DNA from: Pyrinomonas methylaliphatogenes | GTDB lineage: Bacteria > Acidobacteriota > Blastocatellia > Pyrinomonadales > Pyrinomonadaceae | DNA length: 64,000 bases | Reading direction: 5' to 3' | NCBI RefSeq assembly: GCF_000820845.2 | Contig: NZ_CBXV010000004.1 | Location: forward strand, 372,001-436,000 | Shown here: positions 48,866-60,061 of the stretch, piece by piece | Position numbering within the stretch: the first letter of the stretch is position 1 | Layout of the letters: each line of letters starts with the position of its first letter | Made by a program: the position numbers and the translations under genes | The notes under the pieces: generated by a model | The model's input: only the letters and a program-made list of their open reading frames with translations | Database searches by the model: none | What the model was told of the DNA's origin: nothing

Positions 48866-50797
48866 ATGAGAGGACGAGCGATCGGATCAACGATCTTAGC
48901 GCTCACGTTAGCGATCGCCTCTTGTTCCGTTCAATCTGGAGAAGCGGAGTACTTCGGAAAGACTGCTCCACCCGAAGGGCAAGTATTGCGTTACGTCTCC
49001 GGAGCGGAGCCGGAATCGCTCGATCCGCAGATGAGCACCGGACAGCCCGAAGCGCGCCTCTATATGGCGCTGTATGAGGGGCTGGTCGAATATCATCCGG
49101 TGACGCTTGAACCGATTCCGGCGATCGCCGAAAGATGGGAGGTGAGCGCTGACTCGACCGAGTTCACCTTCTATCTCAGGCGAAACGCGCGTTGGTCCAA
49201 CGGCGAGCCGATCACGGCGCAAGATTTCGTCTACACGTTCCGCCGCGGACTGTCGCCCGAACTGGCCTCGCGGGCGGCTTATTTGGCCTATTACATCAAA
49301 TACGCGCAGGCTTATAACGAGGGCGGCGTCTTCGTGCGCGATCCGCGTACCGGCGAGTTTCTGTTGAAGAGGGATGTTCCGCCGAGTGGCGATGAGAGCG
49401 CGCCATCGGCTGAGGGCGCGACCGTGATCGAAGGCGGAGCGCCCGATACCCCTTTTCATCGCTTCATCCGTTCGCCGTCGCGCCTCGTGCTTCCCGGGAC
49501 GGAGCAGGAGCGCGCGCGCCTTTTCGCCGCGAACCCGAAGCTCAAATCGTTCGTCGCCGGCAAGGAGTTCGTCCCCGTGCGCGCTGAGGATATCGGCGTC
49601 GAAGCCGTGGACGATTACACGTTGCGCATCACGCTGGATCAACCGGCGCCTTTCTTCGTCAAACTGCTGGCCCACCAACTCTTCCGTGTCGTGCCGCGTA
49701 AGGCGATTGAAAGATATGGTGAAGCATGGACCAAGCCGGGGAATATCATTACCAGTGGTCCATTCATCCTGCAGTCGCATCGTCCGTATAGCGAGATCGT
49801 CATGGTGCGCAATCCATACTATTGGGACGCCGCGAACGTCAAGCTCGATAAGCTGATCTTCTATCCGATCGAAGATATGACGACGATGATGAATCTCTAC
49901 AAGGCGGGATATATCGATGCGACTTACAATCACACGGTGCCGACCGGTTGGGTCGATTTCGTTCGCCGACTCAAAGATTACATGGACGCCCCGGAGGCTT
50001 CGATCTCCTACGTGATGATCAACACGACGCGCCCGCCGATGAACGATATCCGCGTGCGGCGTGCTTTCAGTTTGGCGATCGATCGGCAGGCGCTGGCGAA
50101 GTATCTGCGCGTCGTCAAACCTTTGACGGCTTTCTCTCCCGAAGGCATCTTCCCGAACTATCCGCAACCGAAAGGTGAAGACTTCAATCCGGAACTGGCT
50201 AGGAAACTTTTGGCGGCGGCGGGATATCGCGACGCGGCGGGCAATTATGATCCGAGCAAGTTTCCGGTGAGCGAGGTCGAGTACGTCTACAACACGAGCG
50301 ATCGTAATAAAGAGGTCGCCGAATTTTTACAAGCCCAGTGGAAACAGAACTTAGGTCTGACGATCCCGATCCGGAACATGGAGTGGAAGACCTTCCTCGA
50401 TTATCGGGCGAAGCTCAACTACAAGGGATTCGCGCGCGGCGCGTGGGTCAGCGACTATATGGATCCGAACACATTTCTCTCGCTCTTCTACACGAGGGGC
50501 GGCGACAACGGCACGGGGTGGTGGGATCCGAAATATATGCGCCTACTTGATCAAGCGAATCGCACGCTCGATCCGCAGAGGCGTTACGAACTGTTGGCGA
50601 AGGCGGAGAAATATCTGCTTGACGCCTGCCCGATCATCCCTCTTGCCACGTATGCGACAAATTGGTTGAAGAAACCTTACGTCAAAGGCATGTACCCGAA
50701 TCCGATGACTTTGCATCCGTGGAAATTCGTCTACATCGAACACGATCCAGCGAAATGGGATCGCGGCATGCCGCAGATGGCCGAGGTCGTGAGATGA
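48866..50797 (+). CDS. oppA: Oligopeptide-binding lipoprotein of ABC transporter (OppA-like)
   Basis: About 643 residues with a lipoprotein signal (STILALTLAIASCS). The SBP_bac_5 fold is shown by YVSGAEPESLDPQMSTGQPE, LVEYHPVTLEPIPAIAERWE, FTFYLRRNARWSNGEPITAQ and the C-terminal AKAEKYLLDACPIIPLATYA. It binds oligopeptides (or similar solutes) in the periplasm. The start 48866 has GGGGGA upstream; 48836 in the same frame is possible. It is first in an oppABCDF series, all plus strand. Confidence 0.9.
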   Translation: MRGRAIGSTILALTLAIASCSVQSGEAEYFGKTAPPEGQVLRYVSGAEPESLDPQMSTGQPEARLYMALYEGLVEYHPVTLEPIPAIAERWEVSADSTEFTFYLRRNARWSNGEPITAQDFVYTFRRGLSPELASRAAYLAYYIKYAQAYNEGGVFVRDPRTGEFLLKRDVPPSGDESAPSAEGATVIEGGAPDTPFHRFIRSPSRLVLPGTEQERARLFAANPKLKSFVAGKEFVPVRAEDIGVEAVDDYTLRITLDQPAPFFVKLLAHQLFRVVPRKAIERYGEAWTKPGNIITSGPFILQSHRPYSEIVMVRNPYYWDAANVKLDKLIFYPIEDMTTMMNLYKAGYIDATYNHTVPTGWVDFVRRLKDYMDAPEASISYVMINTTRPPMNDIRVRRAFSLAIDRQALAKYLRVVKPLTAFSPEGIFPNYPQPKGEDFNPELARKLLAAAGYRDAAGNYDPSKFPVSEVEYVYNTSDRNKEVAEFLQAQWKQNLGLTIPIRNMEWKTFLDYRAKLNYKGFARGAWVSDYMDPNTFLSLFYTRGGDNGTGWWDPKYMRLLDQANRTLDPQRRYELLAKAEKYLLDACPIIPLATYATNWLKKPYVKGMYPNPMTLHPWKFVYIEHDPAKWDRGMPQMAEVVR

Positions 50798-50846
50798 GCG
50801 GGGAGGTGGCGCGCAAAATTCGTCGGGCGAGGGGATCAAGAGTCAG

Positions 50847-51773
50847 ATGACTATGTTTCGATTCATCATCCGTCGTTTGGTCATCACCGTTCCACTGGTT
50901 CTCGTCGTCATCTCTTTGACTTGGGGGCTGATCCGTTTAGCGCCGGGCAACTTTTACTCCAGCGAAAAGGCGCTGCCGCCCGCGATCGAGAAGAACATAC
51001 GCGAGAAATACGGCCTCGATAAACCCTGGTATGTGCAGTATGGGCGGATGATCGGCAACGTTTTGCGCGGCGATTTCGGCCTTTCGCTCAGATATCAAGG
51101 CCAATCGGTCAATCAGATCCTGGCGCAGACGTTGCCCGTCTCGGCGACGCTCGGTTTGCTCGCTTACGGGTTGGCGCTCGTCGTCGGCGTCGCCGCCGGA
51201 ACGCTGGCGGCGGTCAAGCAGAATTCGCGCCTCGATTACATTTCGATGGCGCTGGCGATGCTCGGGATCTCGGTCCCGAACTTCGTCCTCGGACCCATCC
51301 TCGTCCTCATCTTTTCGCTGAACCTGTATTGGCTCCCGCCATCCCGTTGGGGAGGTTTCCCGAGTTGGAACTTGGTCCTTCCGGTGCTGACGCTGTCGGC
51401 CGTTTACATGGCCTACATCGCGCGGTTGACGCGCGCCGGGATGCTCGAAGTATTGCGCTCGGATTACATCCGGACCGCGCGCGCTAAGGGATTGAGCGAG
51501 CGAGCGGTCATCTTCCGCCATGCGATGCGCGGCGGTCTTTTGCCGGTCGTTTCGTTCACTGGACCAGCGCTCGCCTTTCTGATCTCGGGCACGGTTGTCG
51601 TTGAGCGCATCTTCGCGCTGCCCGGGCTGGGGAACTATTTCATCAATGCGAGTTTGAATCGGGACGAACCGTTGATCATCGGCATCGTCGCTTTCACCTC
51701 GATCTTGATCATGTTGCTCAATCTGGCCGTGGATATCGCTTACGGGTTGATCGATCCGCGGATAAGGTACTGA
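50847..51773 (+). CDS. oppB: Oligopeptide ABC transporter permease OppB
   Basis: A 308-residue permease with an N-terminal membrane segment (FIIRRLVITVPLVLVVISLT) and about six helices. It has the EAA-type ABC permease loop, VLRSDYIRTARAKGLSERAV. Order and size match OppB/DppB, which forms the membrane pore with OppC. It lies 50 bp after oppA and 5 bp before oppC. Confidence 0.92.
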   Translation: MTMFRFIIRRLVITVPLVLVVISLTWGLIRLAPGNFYSSEKALPPAIEKNIREKYGLDKPWYVQYGRMIGNVLRGDFGLSLRYQGQSVNQILAQTLPVSATLGLLAYGLALVVGVAAGTLAAVKQNSRLDYISMALAMLGISVPNFVLGPILVLIFSLNLYWLPPSRWGGFPSWNLVLPVLTLSAVYMAYIARLTRAGMLEVLRSDYIRTARAKGLSERAVIFRHAMRGGLLPVVSFTGPALAFLISGTVVVERIFALPGLGNYFINASLNRDEPLIIGIVAFTSILIMLLNLAVDIAYGLIDPRIRY

Positions 51774-51778
51774 GGGCG

Positions 51779-52819
51779 ATGAGTGAGAGAAGTGATGAAC
51801 GCCTGACGGGGATCGAAGATACGGTAAACGGCAAGCCGCATCTCATCTCGCCTGAAGAGATGGTTCCCGATAGAGCTGAGGCGTTCGGCGCTCAGGATGA
51901 GGAAGCGGTTGCCGGCGTCTCGCTCTGGCGGGATGCATGGCGGCGATTGCTGCGCAACAAGCTCGCCGTCTTCGGTCTGATCGTCGTCATCTTGATCGCT
52001 TTGGCTTCGCTCATCGGTCCGCCCATCATTCGTTGGGCCACCGGTTACACGTACGATTACATCCCGCGCGATCCCGATCTGATTCGCGCCTTCCCGCCGT
52101 TTACCGCGCCGGATGGCTCTTTCTCGTGGGCGCATCCGATGGGCACGGACACCGCCGGTCGCGATCTGTTGGCGCGCGTGTTGATCGGCGGACGGATCTC
52201 GCTTCTGGTCGGCATCATCTCGACGCTCGTTTCACTGTTGATCGGCGTCGCTTATGGGGCGACGGCTGGTTATCTGGGCGGGCGCGTTGACAACGTCATG
52301 ATGCGTATCGTCGATGTGCTCTATGCGCTGCCATATATGATGATCGTCATCGTCCTGCTCGCCGTCTTCGGGCAGCGCTCGCCGATGGGGCAGCTCATCC
52401 TGCTCTTCATCGCGCTCGGCTCGGTCTCTTGGTTGACGATGGCGCGTATCGTGCGCGGGCAGGTGATCTCGCTCAAAAATCAAGAGTTCATTCTAGCCGC
52501 CCGCGCCACCGGCGTATCCACCCCAAAGATCATCTTCCGTCATCTCGTGCCGAACGTGCTCGGGCCGGTCATCGTCTATGCGACGCTCACCGTCCCGTCG
52601 GTCATGTTGCAGGAGGCGTTCCTTTCGTTCCTCGGTTTGGGCGTGCAGGCGCCGCTCTCCTCTTGGGGGAGTTTGGTCGCGGAAGGCATCCAGAATATCG
52701 CCATCTTCCCCTGGCAGATGATCTTTCCGGGTGCGACGATGGCGTTGACGCTCTTTTCGCTGAACTTCTTGGGCGATGGATTGCGCGATGCGCTCGATCC
52801 GCAGATGCGTAAAGTCTAG
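51779..52819 (+). CDS. oppC: Oligopeptide ABC transporter permease OppC
   Basis: A 346-residue permease with a cytoplasmic N-terminal region. Its helices include LLRNKLAVFGLIVVILIALA, and the ABC loop reads NQEFILAARATGVSTPKI. HPMGTDTAGRDLLARVLIGG and FLSFLGLGVQAPLSSWGSLV are conserved in DppC/OppC. It pairs with OppB. The end is 21 bp before oppD. Confidence 0.92.
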   Translation: MSERSDERLTGIEDTVNGKPHLISPEEMVPDRAEAFGAQDEEAVAGVSLWRDAWRRLLRNKLAVFGLIVVILIALASLIGPPIIRWATGYTYDYIPRDPDLIRAFPPFTAPDGSFSWAHPMGTDTAGRDLLARVLIGGRISLLVGIISTLVSLLIGVAYGATAGYLGGRVDNVMMRIVDVLYALPYMMIVIVLLAVFGQRSPMGQLILLFIALGSVSWLTMARIVRGQVISLKNQEFILAARATGVSTPKIIFRHLVPNVLGPVIVYATLTVPSVMLQEAFLSFLGLGVQAPLSSWGSLVAEGIQNIAIFPWQMIFPGATMALTLFSLNFLGDGLRDALDPQMRKV

Positions 52820-52840
52820 TCGGGGCTCGGCAGGTTAACG

Positions 52841-53875
<1,035 letters not shown>

Positions 53876-54008
53876 AGGAGTTCCGTCGGAAGTCAAAAGG
53901 CGATCTTCCCTCGAGTCGCTTTCACCAAAAGGTCGGTTTGCGGGCAAGACGCTCGCTCGGAAGCGCACGGGGGCGTCGATCCGTTAACTGAAAGGGGCGA
54001 ACATCAAC

Positions 54009-55145
54009 GTGTCTGAGGGGATGTGGGAAGCCATCAGCTCACAGAACGCATCGAGCGGATCGCCGAAGGTTCCGCCATCCGGCGATGGTCGCGATCTGCT
54101 GCTCGAGATACGCGATCTGCGCGTTCATTTCGATCTCGGTGGCGGGACGTTGTGGGATCGGATCACGGGCGGCAGCCCGGCGCGGCGCGTCGTCAAGGCC
54201 GTAGATGGCGTGACGCTCGTCGTCCGCTCAGGAGAGACGCTCGGACTCGTCGGCGAATCGGGATGCGGCAAATCGACTCTGGGGCGCGCCATCTTGCGTC
54301 TGATCGAACCGACTGGCGGACAGATCATCTTCCGCGGGCGCGACCTGGCGCGCTTATCGCGCGAAGAGATGCGGCGCGAGCGGCGACATCTGCAGATGAT
54401 CTTTCAAGACCCATACGCTTCGCTTAACCCGCGCCTGACTGTGCGCGATATCATCGCCGAACCGCTTGAGACATTCGGCCTTACGCGCGGACTCGAAACG
54501 GAAGAGCGCGTGCGCGATCTGATGCGCAAAGTCGGCTTGAGTCCACGTTTCATCAAACGCTACCCACATGAATTCTCCGGCGGGCAGCGACAACGGATCG
54601 GGATCGCGCGCGCGCTCGCGCTTAATCCGAAATTGATCGTTGCCGATGAACCGATCTCCGCGCTCGATGTTTCGATCCAAGCGCAGATCATGAACCTGCT
54701 GAAACGGCTGCAACGCGAGTTCGATTTGACCTATCTCTTCATCTCGCATGATCTGCGCGCCGTGCGCTACGTCTCCGATCGCATCGCGGTGATGTACTTG
54801 GGGAAGATCGTGGAATTGGCCGAGGCGCGGGCCATCTACGAAGAGCCATTGATGCCGTACACTAAGGCGCTCATCTCAGCGGTTCCGGTGCCGGATCCGA
54901 CGATTGAACTCACGCGCCGGCGAATCGTGCTCGAAGGCGACGTGCCATCGCCGCTCGATCCTCCGTCTGGTTGTCGTTTTCGTACGCGCTGCCCGTATGC
55001 GATCGCGCAGTGCGCCGAGGTCGTGCCGCCTTTGGTCGAGATCAAGCCGCGCCATTTTGCCGCTTGCATCCGGATCAGCCCGGATGAGCCGCAAATCGAG
55101 CGAGTCGCGGCAGGCGAAGCGCCGGGGTTGAAGCGCGCTTCGTGA
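54009..55145 (+). CDS. oppF: Oligopeptide ABC transporter ATP-binding protein OppF
   Basis: A 378-residue ATPase: [20 protein letters not shown], signature [54 protein letters not shown]. The C-terminal cysteine motif is present ([20 protein letters not shown]). The start GTG is at 54009 (GTGTCTGAG); an ATG at 54021 is possible. A 133-bp gap separates it from oppD, larger than elsewhere in the operon. Confidence 0.93.
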   Translation: MSEGMWEAISSQNASSGSPKVPPSGDGRDLLLEIRDLRVHFDLGGGTLWDRITGGSPARRVVKAVDGVTLVVRSGETLGLVGESGCGKSTLGRAILRLIEPTGGQIIFRGRDLARLSREEMRRERRHLQMIFQDPYASLNPRLTVRDIIAEPLETFGLTRGLETEERVRDLMRKVGLSPRFIKRYPHEFSGGQRQRIGIARALALNPKLIVADEPISALDVSIQAQIMNLLKRLQREFDLTYLFISHDLRAVRYVSDRIAVMYLGKIVELAEARAIYEEPLMPYTKALISAVPVPDPTIELTRRRIVLEGDVPSPLDPPSGCRFRTRCPYAIAQCAEVVPPLVEIKPRHFAACIRISPDEPQIERVAAGEAPGLKRAS

Positions 55146-55407
55146 AAATTTGGTCCCATTCGGATTATTTTATTGTTTGGACGGGCGGGCATCTTCAGAC
55201 GCGCTCTCGCGCTTTGCCCCGGTCGGTGCGAGGGACGATCGGAATGTGAACTCTCGCCCTCTTCGATACAAGGAGTACATGGCAGATCGGTTCCAGGCGG
55301 TCGGCTGAAACTCCCTGCCATACTGAACCGCTAGTTTCTCTGGCTCCCGTGGCTTATGAGCGGAAAGAGCGTGTTGGAGGTGACCTCAGATTTCGGGAAC
55401 GAATGAG

Positions 55408-57435
55408 ATGACCGACGCAGCGCGGGGAAAAGTTGAAGGGCGTAGTGAATGGAGAGACGATGCGCCCGCCGATTGGCTCGAGAGGAATCGCGAGTTAGCG
55501 ACTTCCTCAGGGCTCGCTGTCGCCATCGCCGCTCAGGATGAAGTGACGGTGGCCGCGTTCAATGACAACTCGATCTGTCGCGCGCTGCAAGCTTCGCCCA
55601 AGCATGCGCCGTCGTGCCAACCTTTCTGCGGGCGGGCGCTTGAACGCGCGCGCGAGGCTGGAGGCCTGGCCCACTATCGGTGTCATGTGGGGTTGCGTTG
55701 CGTCGCCGTTCCGATCGTCATCGGTGGGCGAGAGGTGGCCGTCGTCGGTGGCCGCGCCTTCCTCTTCAGCGCTGACTATCGCGCCTTCATCGAGCGCGTG
55801 CGTAACGGGGATTTGAGCGAAATAGATTTGAGCGAGCTCTTCCGGAACGTGCTTTTCACCACGCAGCAGCGTTTGGAACAGCTTGCAGCGCGGTTGGCGG
55901 AGATCGCCGCACGTCCGCAACCTTCGCTGGACGAGGCGGGCGCGGCGCACGTCGCCGAAGACCGGCGGGAGGAGCGTCTACAAGACGCGCTCGAAATCGC
56001 CTCGGGACAGACGTTGCGCGAAGTCTGCCATCGCCTTGGGCGAAAGTTGTCCGCGATGCTGAAGATCGACGCGCTCGCCGTGCTCGCGCGCTCGGGCCGC
56101 ACGCTCGTCCCGCTTTATGTGAGCGGGTTGCTCATCTCGGAAGACTGGCGCCTCGATATTCAAGCGTTGGGCGGCGCAGCGCAAAGCTCCACTTTGCTCC
56201 TCGAAGCGGATGGGCACGGGAGAAGAGGAAGATCGGAGAGTTTGGAGATCTTCCCGCTTCACGCCGCCGAGGGGATCAGCGGCGCGATTGCGGTCAAAGT
56301 CGGCGCGCTTCTAGCTGAAAAACGCCAAGCGTTTCATTCTCTGTGCACGCAGATCGGCGCCGTGCTCGAAGTAGCGCGGTTGCGTGAAGAGCTCGGACGA
56401 CGAAAGCACGCGACCGCGACGCTGCGATCTTTCCTCGAACGCGCGAGCGAGTTGGAAGTCGATCAGATGTATATCGCCATCTTACATCAGGTGGCGGAAC
56501 TGTTGCGCGCGGAGCGTAGCTCTCTGTTGCTCTTCGATGAGGAGGCGAACGAATTGATAGTGCGCGCCGCTGTCGGTCCGCATGCGGAGGTGGTCCGCAT
56601 GGAGCGGGTCCGTTTGGGTGAGATGACGTCTGGAAAGGTGTTGTGTGAAGGGCGCCCATTGCTCGTCCGGGACTTGACGGAAAGGCCTTCGGGAGCGGAG
56701 GAGAGGAGCTACCGGACGCGCTCCTTCATCAGCTATCCGCTCATCATCGGCAGCAAACGGATTGGCGTATTGAACGTAACCGACAGAAGCGATGGCGAGG
56801 CGTATGATGAGTTCGATCTGGAGTTGATAGAGATCTTGGCGCCGCAGATCGCTCTCGCCCTTTCGACCGCTGAGTGGCAGGAGAAGGCGCATCGCTTCCA
56901 GCAGCTTTCGGTCACCGATCCGCTCACCGGATTGTACAATCGCCGCTATCTAGAAGCGCGCATAATCGAGGAGTTGGAGCGGTCGAAGCGTCAAGGTTAC
57001 GCGATGAGTTTCATGATGATCGATGTTGACGATTTCAAGCATTACAACGATCTCCATGGCCATCAGGCGGGCGATGTCGTCTTGCAGCGAATCGCCAAAT
57101 GTTTGCGCGCAGATTTGCGCGCTAGCGATTCGGCGGCGCGCTATGGCGGCGAGGAGTTCAGCGTCCTTCTTCCGGAGACGAATTTGGCTGAAGCGGAGAT
57201 TATCGCCGAGCGTGTGCGCCAGCGCGTTCAGTTGGATCAGCATCCCTTCGCCGAAGCGCAGCCGCTCGGAGCGATCACGGTGAGCATCGGGCTCGCCGCT
57301 TTCGGTCCAGCCCTCGATACGGCTGAAGCGATCATCGGCGCGGCTGATAAGGCGCTCTATATGGCGAAGAAGCGCGGCAAGAATCAGATCGCCCTTTATT
57401 CGGAGTCCGATGATGTCCTCAGAGGCGCAGAATAG
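55408..57435 (+). CDS. PocR-like sensor, GAF, GGDEF diguanylate cyclase
   Basis: A 675-residue soluble protein. N-terminal about 35-170 is a PocR-type ligand-binding domain with several Cys (CRALQASPKHAPSCQPFCGR, YRCHVGLRCVAVPIVIGGRE). It is followed by two GAF-like regions (LFDEEANELIVRAAVGPHAE and ISYPLIIGSKRIGVLNVTDR). A C-terminal GGDEF domain has LTGLYNRRYLEARIIEELER, DVDDFKHYNDLHGHQAGDVV and RYGGEEFSVLLPET. It should make c-di-GMP, gated by its sensor. It overlaps the next gene by 26 bp. Confidence 0.88.
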   Translation: MTDAARGKVEGRSEWRDDAPADWLERNRELATSSGLAVAIAAQDEVTVAAFNDNSICRALQASPKHAPSCQPFCGRALERAREAGGLAHYRCHVGLRCVAVPIVIGGREVAVVGGRAFLFSADYRAFIERVRNGDLSEIDLSELFRNVLFTTQQRLEQLAARLAEIAARPQPSLDEAGAAHVAEDRREERLQDALEIASGQTLREVCHRLGRKLSAMLKIDALAVLARSGRTLVPLYVSGLLISEDWRLDIQALGGAAQSSTLLLEADGHGRRGRSESLEIFPLHAAEGISGAIAVKVGALLAEKRQAFHSLCTQIGAVLEVARLREELGRRKHATATLRSFLERASELEVDQMYIAILHQVAELLRAERSSLLLFDEEANELIVRAAVGPHAEVVRMERVRLGEMTSGKVLCEGRPLLVRDLTERPSGAEERSYRTRSFISYPLIIGSKRIGVLNVTDRSDGEAYDEFDLELIEILAPQIALALSTAEWQEKAHRFQQLSVTDPLTGLYNRRYLEARIIEELERSKRQGYAMSFMMIDVDDFKHYNDLHGHQAGDVVLQRIAKCLRADLRASDSAARYGGEEFSVLLPETNLAEAEIIAERVRQRVQLDQHPFAEAQPLGAITVSIGLAAFGPALDTAEAIIGAADKALYMAKKRGKNQIALYSESDDVLRGAE

Positions 57436-59656
57436 ACGGCATCCGATCCTCGGCCACGTCGCGCGCGCAGATTTCGTCGGGCGCGATGCGGAGTTACAGC
57501 GTATCGTGAATCTGGCGCGGCGCGAGACCGCCGAGCGCGGTCTGTTTCTGCTTGCGCCGCCGGGGGCCGGGCTTTCGGAGTTGCTGCGCCAAAGCTATGA
57601 CGCGCTTTTCCATGATGAACTGGCGATCCCCATCTACTTCGCATGGAGTCTGCATGATCGAACGGCGAGCGCGGCGGCCCGCCACTTTCTGCAAACCTTC
57701 CTGTTGCAGTTGACGGCCTATCGGCGGCGTGAGCCCGCATTGATCGATGCTCATCCGACGCTCAACGATCTTTTACAATTGGCCGCCCCATCGGATTACG
57801 TCTGGCTCGAACAGTTGCTCGAATCCTACGAGCAGGTGCGCGCCGATGGGGACGAGCGTCAACTCGTTCGACTGTGCTTAAGCGCGCCGCAGCGAGCCGC
57901 CGCTGGCGGGGTGACGACCGTTCTCCTCTTCGATGACGTGCATCTTGCGGAACATCTGAGCGGCGAGACGGCGCTCGGCGCGGAAGTGGCGCGCGCTTGC
58001 ATACGCGCCGGTACGCCATTCGTCATCGCCGGATTGAGGCGGCGCGTGTTGGAGGTCGTTTCTGCCGCCGACATGCTCTTCGAGCAGACTGGAACGCTTC
58101 ACCTGGACCTGCTGAGCGAGGCGGATGCCCGTTCGTTGATCGAACGGTGGGCCGCGCGGCGGCAGATCCGGCTCAACGGCGCGACGTGCGATCTCATCGT
58201 TCAGGAATTGAAGGGAAGGCCGTTCTTTCTTACGGCTTTGCTACGCGCGGCGCAAGAGGCTAAAGAGGATCTCGACAACTTCCTCGCTTGTCAACGGCTT
58301 TATGTCGATGAGTTATTGGGCGGGCGCATCAATCGCCGTTTTGCTGAAGTTTGGGAGCGCATCGTGCCGAACGGGGCGATGCGGCGCGCCTTCGTGCGCG
58401 CCCTCTACGAGACGGCGAACGCGGCGCAGGGGCAGAGCCCCGTCGAGGCTTGGCTGAAGCGCTTGAGCATGAGTTCTGATGAGCTTCAGCGCACGCTGCG
58501 CCAGATGCACGCGCAGGAGTTGATCAACTTCAGCGGCACTTTCATCGAGGTTGCGGACGACACTGTTTGGCGCGATTATCTAGAGATCACTTACAGATTG
58601 GAGGTGGCCGCCGAACGGCGCGCGCTCGTCGTCGCCGATACGCTGTTGTCGTTGTTGATGCGCGCCCCGCAGACGATGGCGCGCCGTTATCGCAGCGAGG
58701 CGGCGCTGCATTTGCGCGAGTTGCTCGCGCGCTTCAACTGTCAGCGCGTGCCGGCCAGTCTCCTACATTACGATCGTTTCAGTCGGATGTACAAGGGGAT
58801 GGAGCCGGAGGCGATCGCTTCGGCCCTCGATGCGGAGACCGATCTCGTGCTTTTGCCGCAGATCATCCATACCGCCCCGTGTCTCGCCTTTCATCAATCG
58901 TTCGAACGTCTGTGCGAGGAAGCGCAGTGCGTCGTCGCACACGGCTTCGATGCTGGCCAGTATGCGGAGGCGAATCAGATCGTTTGGTTAGCGGCGGAGA
59001 TCGAGGCGAAGGTCGAGGTCGGGCGGGCGGTGGCCGAAATGTGGCATAATCGGCTCGTCGAACTCGCTCGCTCTTGCGGATTTAAGCGATTCCGGGTATG
59101 GTTAGTCGCGCCAGCGGGTTTCTCCGCCGAGGCGTGCGAATTCTTACGCGAGCGCGAGGCATACGGCTCGAATCGTCAACAGTTGGAGTTTCTGACGGCG
59201 CGCTTGAGCGTGCCTCTCTCCAAATCGACGACCGAAGCGCAGGCCGATGAATTCGAGATGGTCATCCCGATCGGCGAGGATACGGAGTTGATCGCCGCTC
59301 ACACGGTCGAGCAGATTGCGCGCCGTTTGAACTTCGAGCCGGAAGCGATCAATCAGATCAAGGTGGCGCTCGTCGAAGCCTGCCTCAACGTGGCGGAGCA
59401 CAGTTTGAGTCCGGAGAGGAAAATTTATCAACGCTTTCGCGCCGAAAGTGATAGATTAGTGATCACCGTGTGGAGCCGCGGTGTGGCTTTCCATGGCGAA
59501 CCCAACAACAACGGCAAACAGACAAGCGGGAGGAGCAAACGAGGGTTGGGGCTGAAACTCATCCGCACGCTCATGGATGAAGTCGAATTCAAGCGTGTCG
59601 ATGATGGGGCTTGTCTCCGCATGACGAAGTACTTACATCCACGGACATCTTCGTAA
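57410..59656 (+). CDS. AAA-type ATPase domain fused to RsbW-like anti-sigma kinase domain
   Basis: A 748-residue protein. Residues 20-270 are an ORC/AAA-type domain with FVGRDAELQRIVNLA and Walker B TVLLFDDVHLAEHL; the Walker A position reads LLAPPGAGLSELLRQS with no GK[ST], so the P-loop is degenerate. A middle helical region (270-600) follows. C-terminal about 610-745 is a GHKL/HATPase_c_2 domain of RsbW type (INQIKVALVEACLNVAEHS N-box, RGLGLKLIRTLMDEVEF G-box). Such domains phosphorylate STAS antagonists; one is encoded next. Confidence 0.8.
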   Translation: MMSSEAQNRRHPILGHVARADFVGRDAELQRIVNLARRETAERGLFLLAPPGAGLSELLRQSYDALFHDELAIPIYFAWSLHDRTASAAARHFLQTFLLQLTAYRRREPALIDAHPTLNDLLQLAAPSDYVWLEQLLESYEQVRADGDERQLVRLCLSAPQRAAAGGVTTVLLFDDVHLAEHLSGETALGAEVARACIRAGTPFVIAGLRRRVLEVVSAADMLFEQTGTLHLDLLSEADARSLIERWAARRQIRLNGATCDLIVQELKGRPFFLTALLRAAQEAKEDLDNFLACQRLYVDELLGGRINRRFAEVWERIVPNGAMRRAFVRALYETANAAQGQSPVEAWLKRLSMSSDELQRTLRQMHAQELINFSGTFIEVADDTVWRDYLEITYRLEVAAERRALVVADTLLSLLMRAPQTMARRYRSEAALHLRELLARFNCQRVPASLLHYDRFSRMYKGMEPEAIASALDAETDLVLLPQIIHTAPCLAFHQSFERLCEEAQCVVAHGFDAGQYAEANQIVWLAAEIEAKVEVGRAVAEMWHNRLVELARSCGFKRFRVWLVAPAGFSAEACEFLREREAYGSNRQQLEFLTARLSVPLSKSTTEAQADEFEMVIPIGEDTELIAAHTVEQIARRLNFEPEAINQIKVALVEACLNVAEHSLSPERKIYQRFRAESDRLVITVWSRGVAFHGEPNNNGKQTSGRSKRGLGLKLIRTLMDEVEFKRVDDGACLRMTKYLHPRTSS

Positions 59657-59675
59657 GAAGGGGGAGCTTACGGCG

Positions 59676-60050
59676 ATGGAGAGACTACCGTCCGGAGGGC
59701 GTCAAGAGCCTCCCGGGATGACAGAGGCCGCGGTCGTCTACGCCGGGAATTACTTGAACCGATTGAGCGGCGAGAGGATCGAACGTGAATGTCGGCTTCG
59801 TTTAGAAGCGGGATGTCGCACGCTCATCGTCAATTTCCGCGATACGGAATTGGTCAACAGCATTGGCATTTCGATATTGCTCGGCATTATCGATATCGCA
59901 CAGCAGTACAACGCCTCCGTAACGTTCGCCGAAGTCAACGCGCAGACGGCTGCGCTCTTTGAGATGCTGGGACTGACGCGATATGTCTCGTTGGTGCAGG
60001 GCGAGAGCGCGACGAACGGACCGAGACCTATCTGGCCGATGGATTGCTGA
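59676..60050 (+). CDS. STAS-domain anti-sigma factor antagonist
   Basis: A 124-residue protein with a STAS domain: GNYLNRLSGERIERECRLRL, RTLIVNFRDTELVNSIGISI (the NSxGIS phosphoacceptor loop with Ser) and VTFAEVNAQTAALFEMLGLT. It resembles SpoIIAA/RsbV. It lies 19 bp after the AAA-RsbW-like gene, its probable kinase. A sigma factor or other target is not in the window. Confidence 0.88.
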   Translation: MERLPSGGRQEPPGMTEAAVVYAGNYLNRLSGERIERECRLRLEAGCRTLIVNFRDTELVNSIGISILLGIIDIAQQYNASVTFAEVNAQTAALFEMLGLTRYVSLVQGESATNGPRPIWPMDC

Positions 60051-60061
60051 AAGGGGAGTCT

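Noticed and set aside
57410-59656. Complete AAA+ protease or ORC protein
   Set aside because: Walker A is degenerate and the C-terminus is an RsbW-like kinase domain, so no processive ATPase role is claimed.
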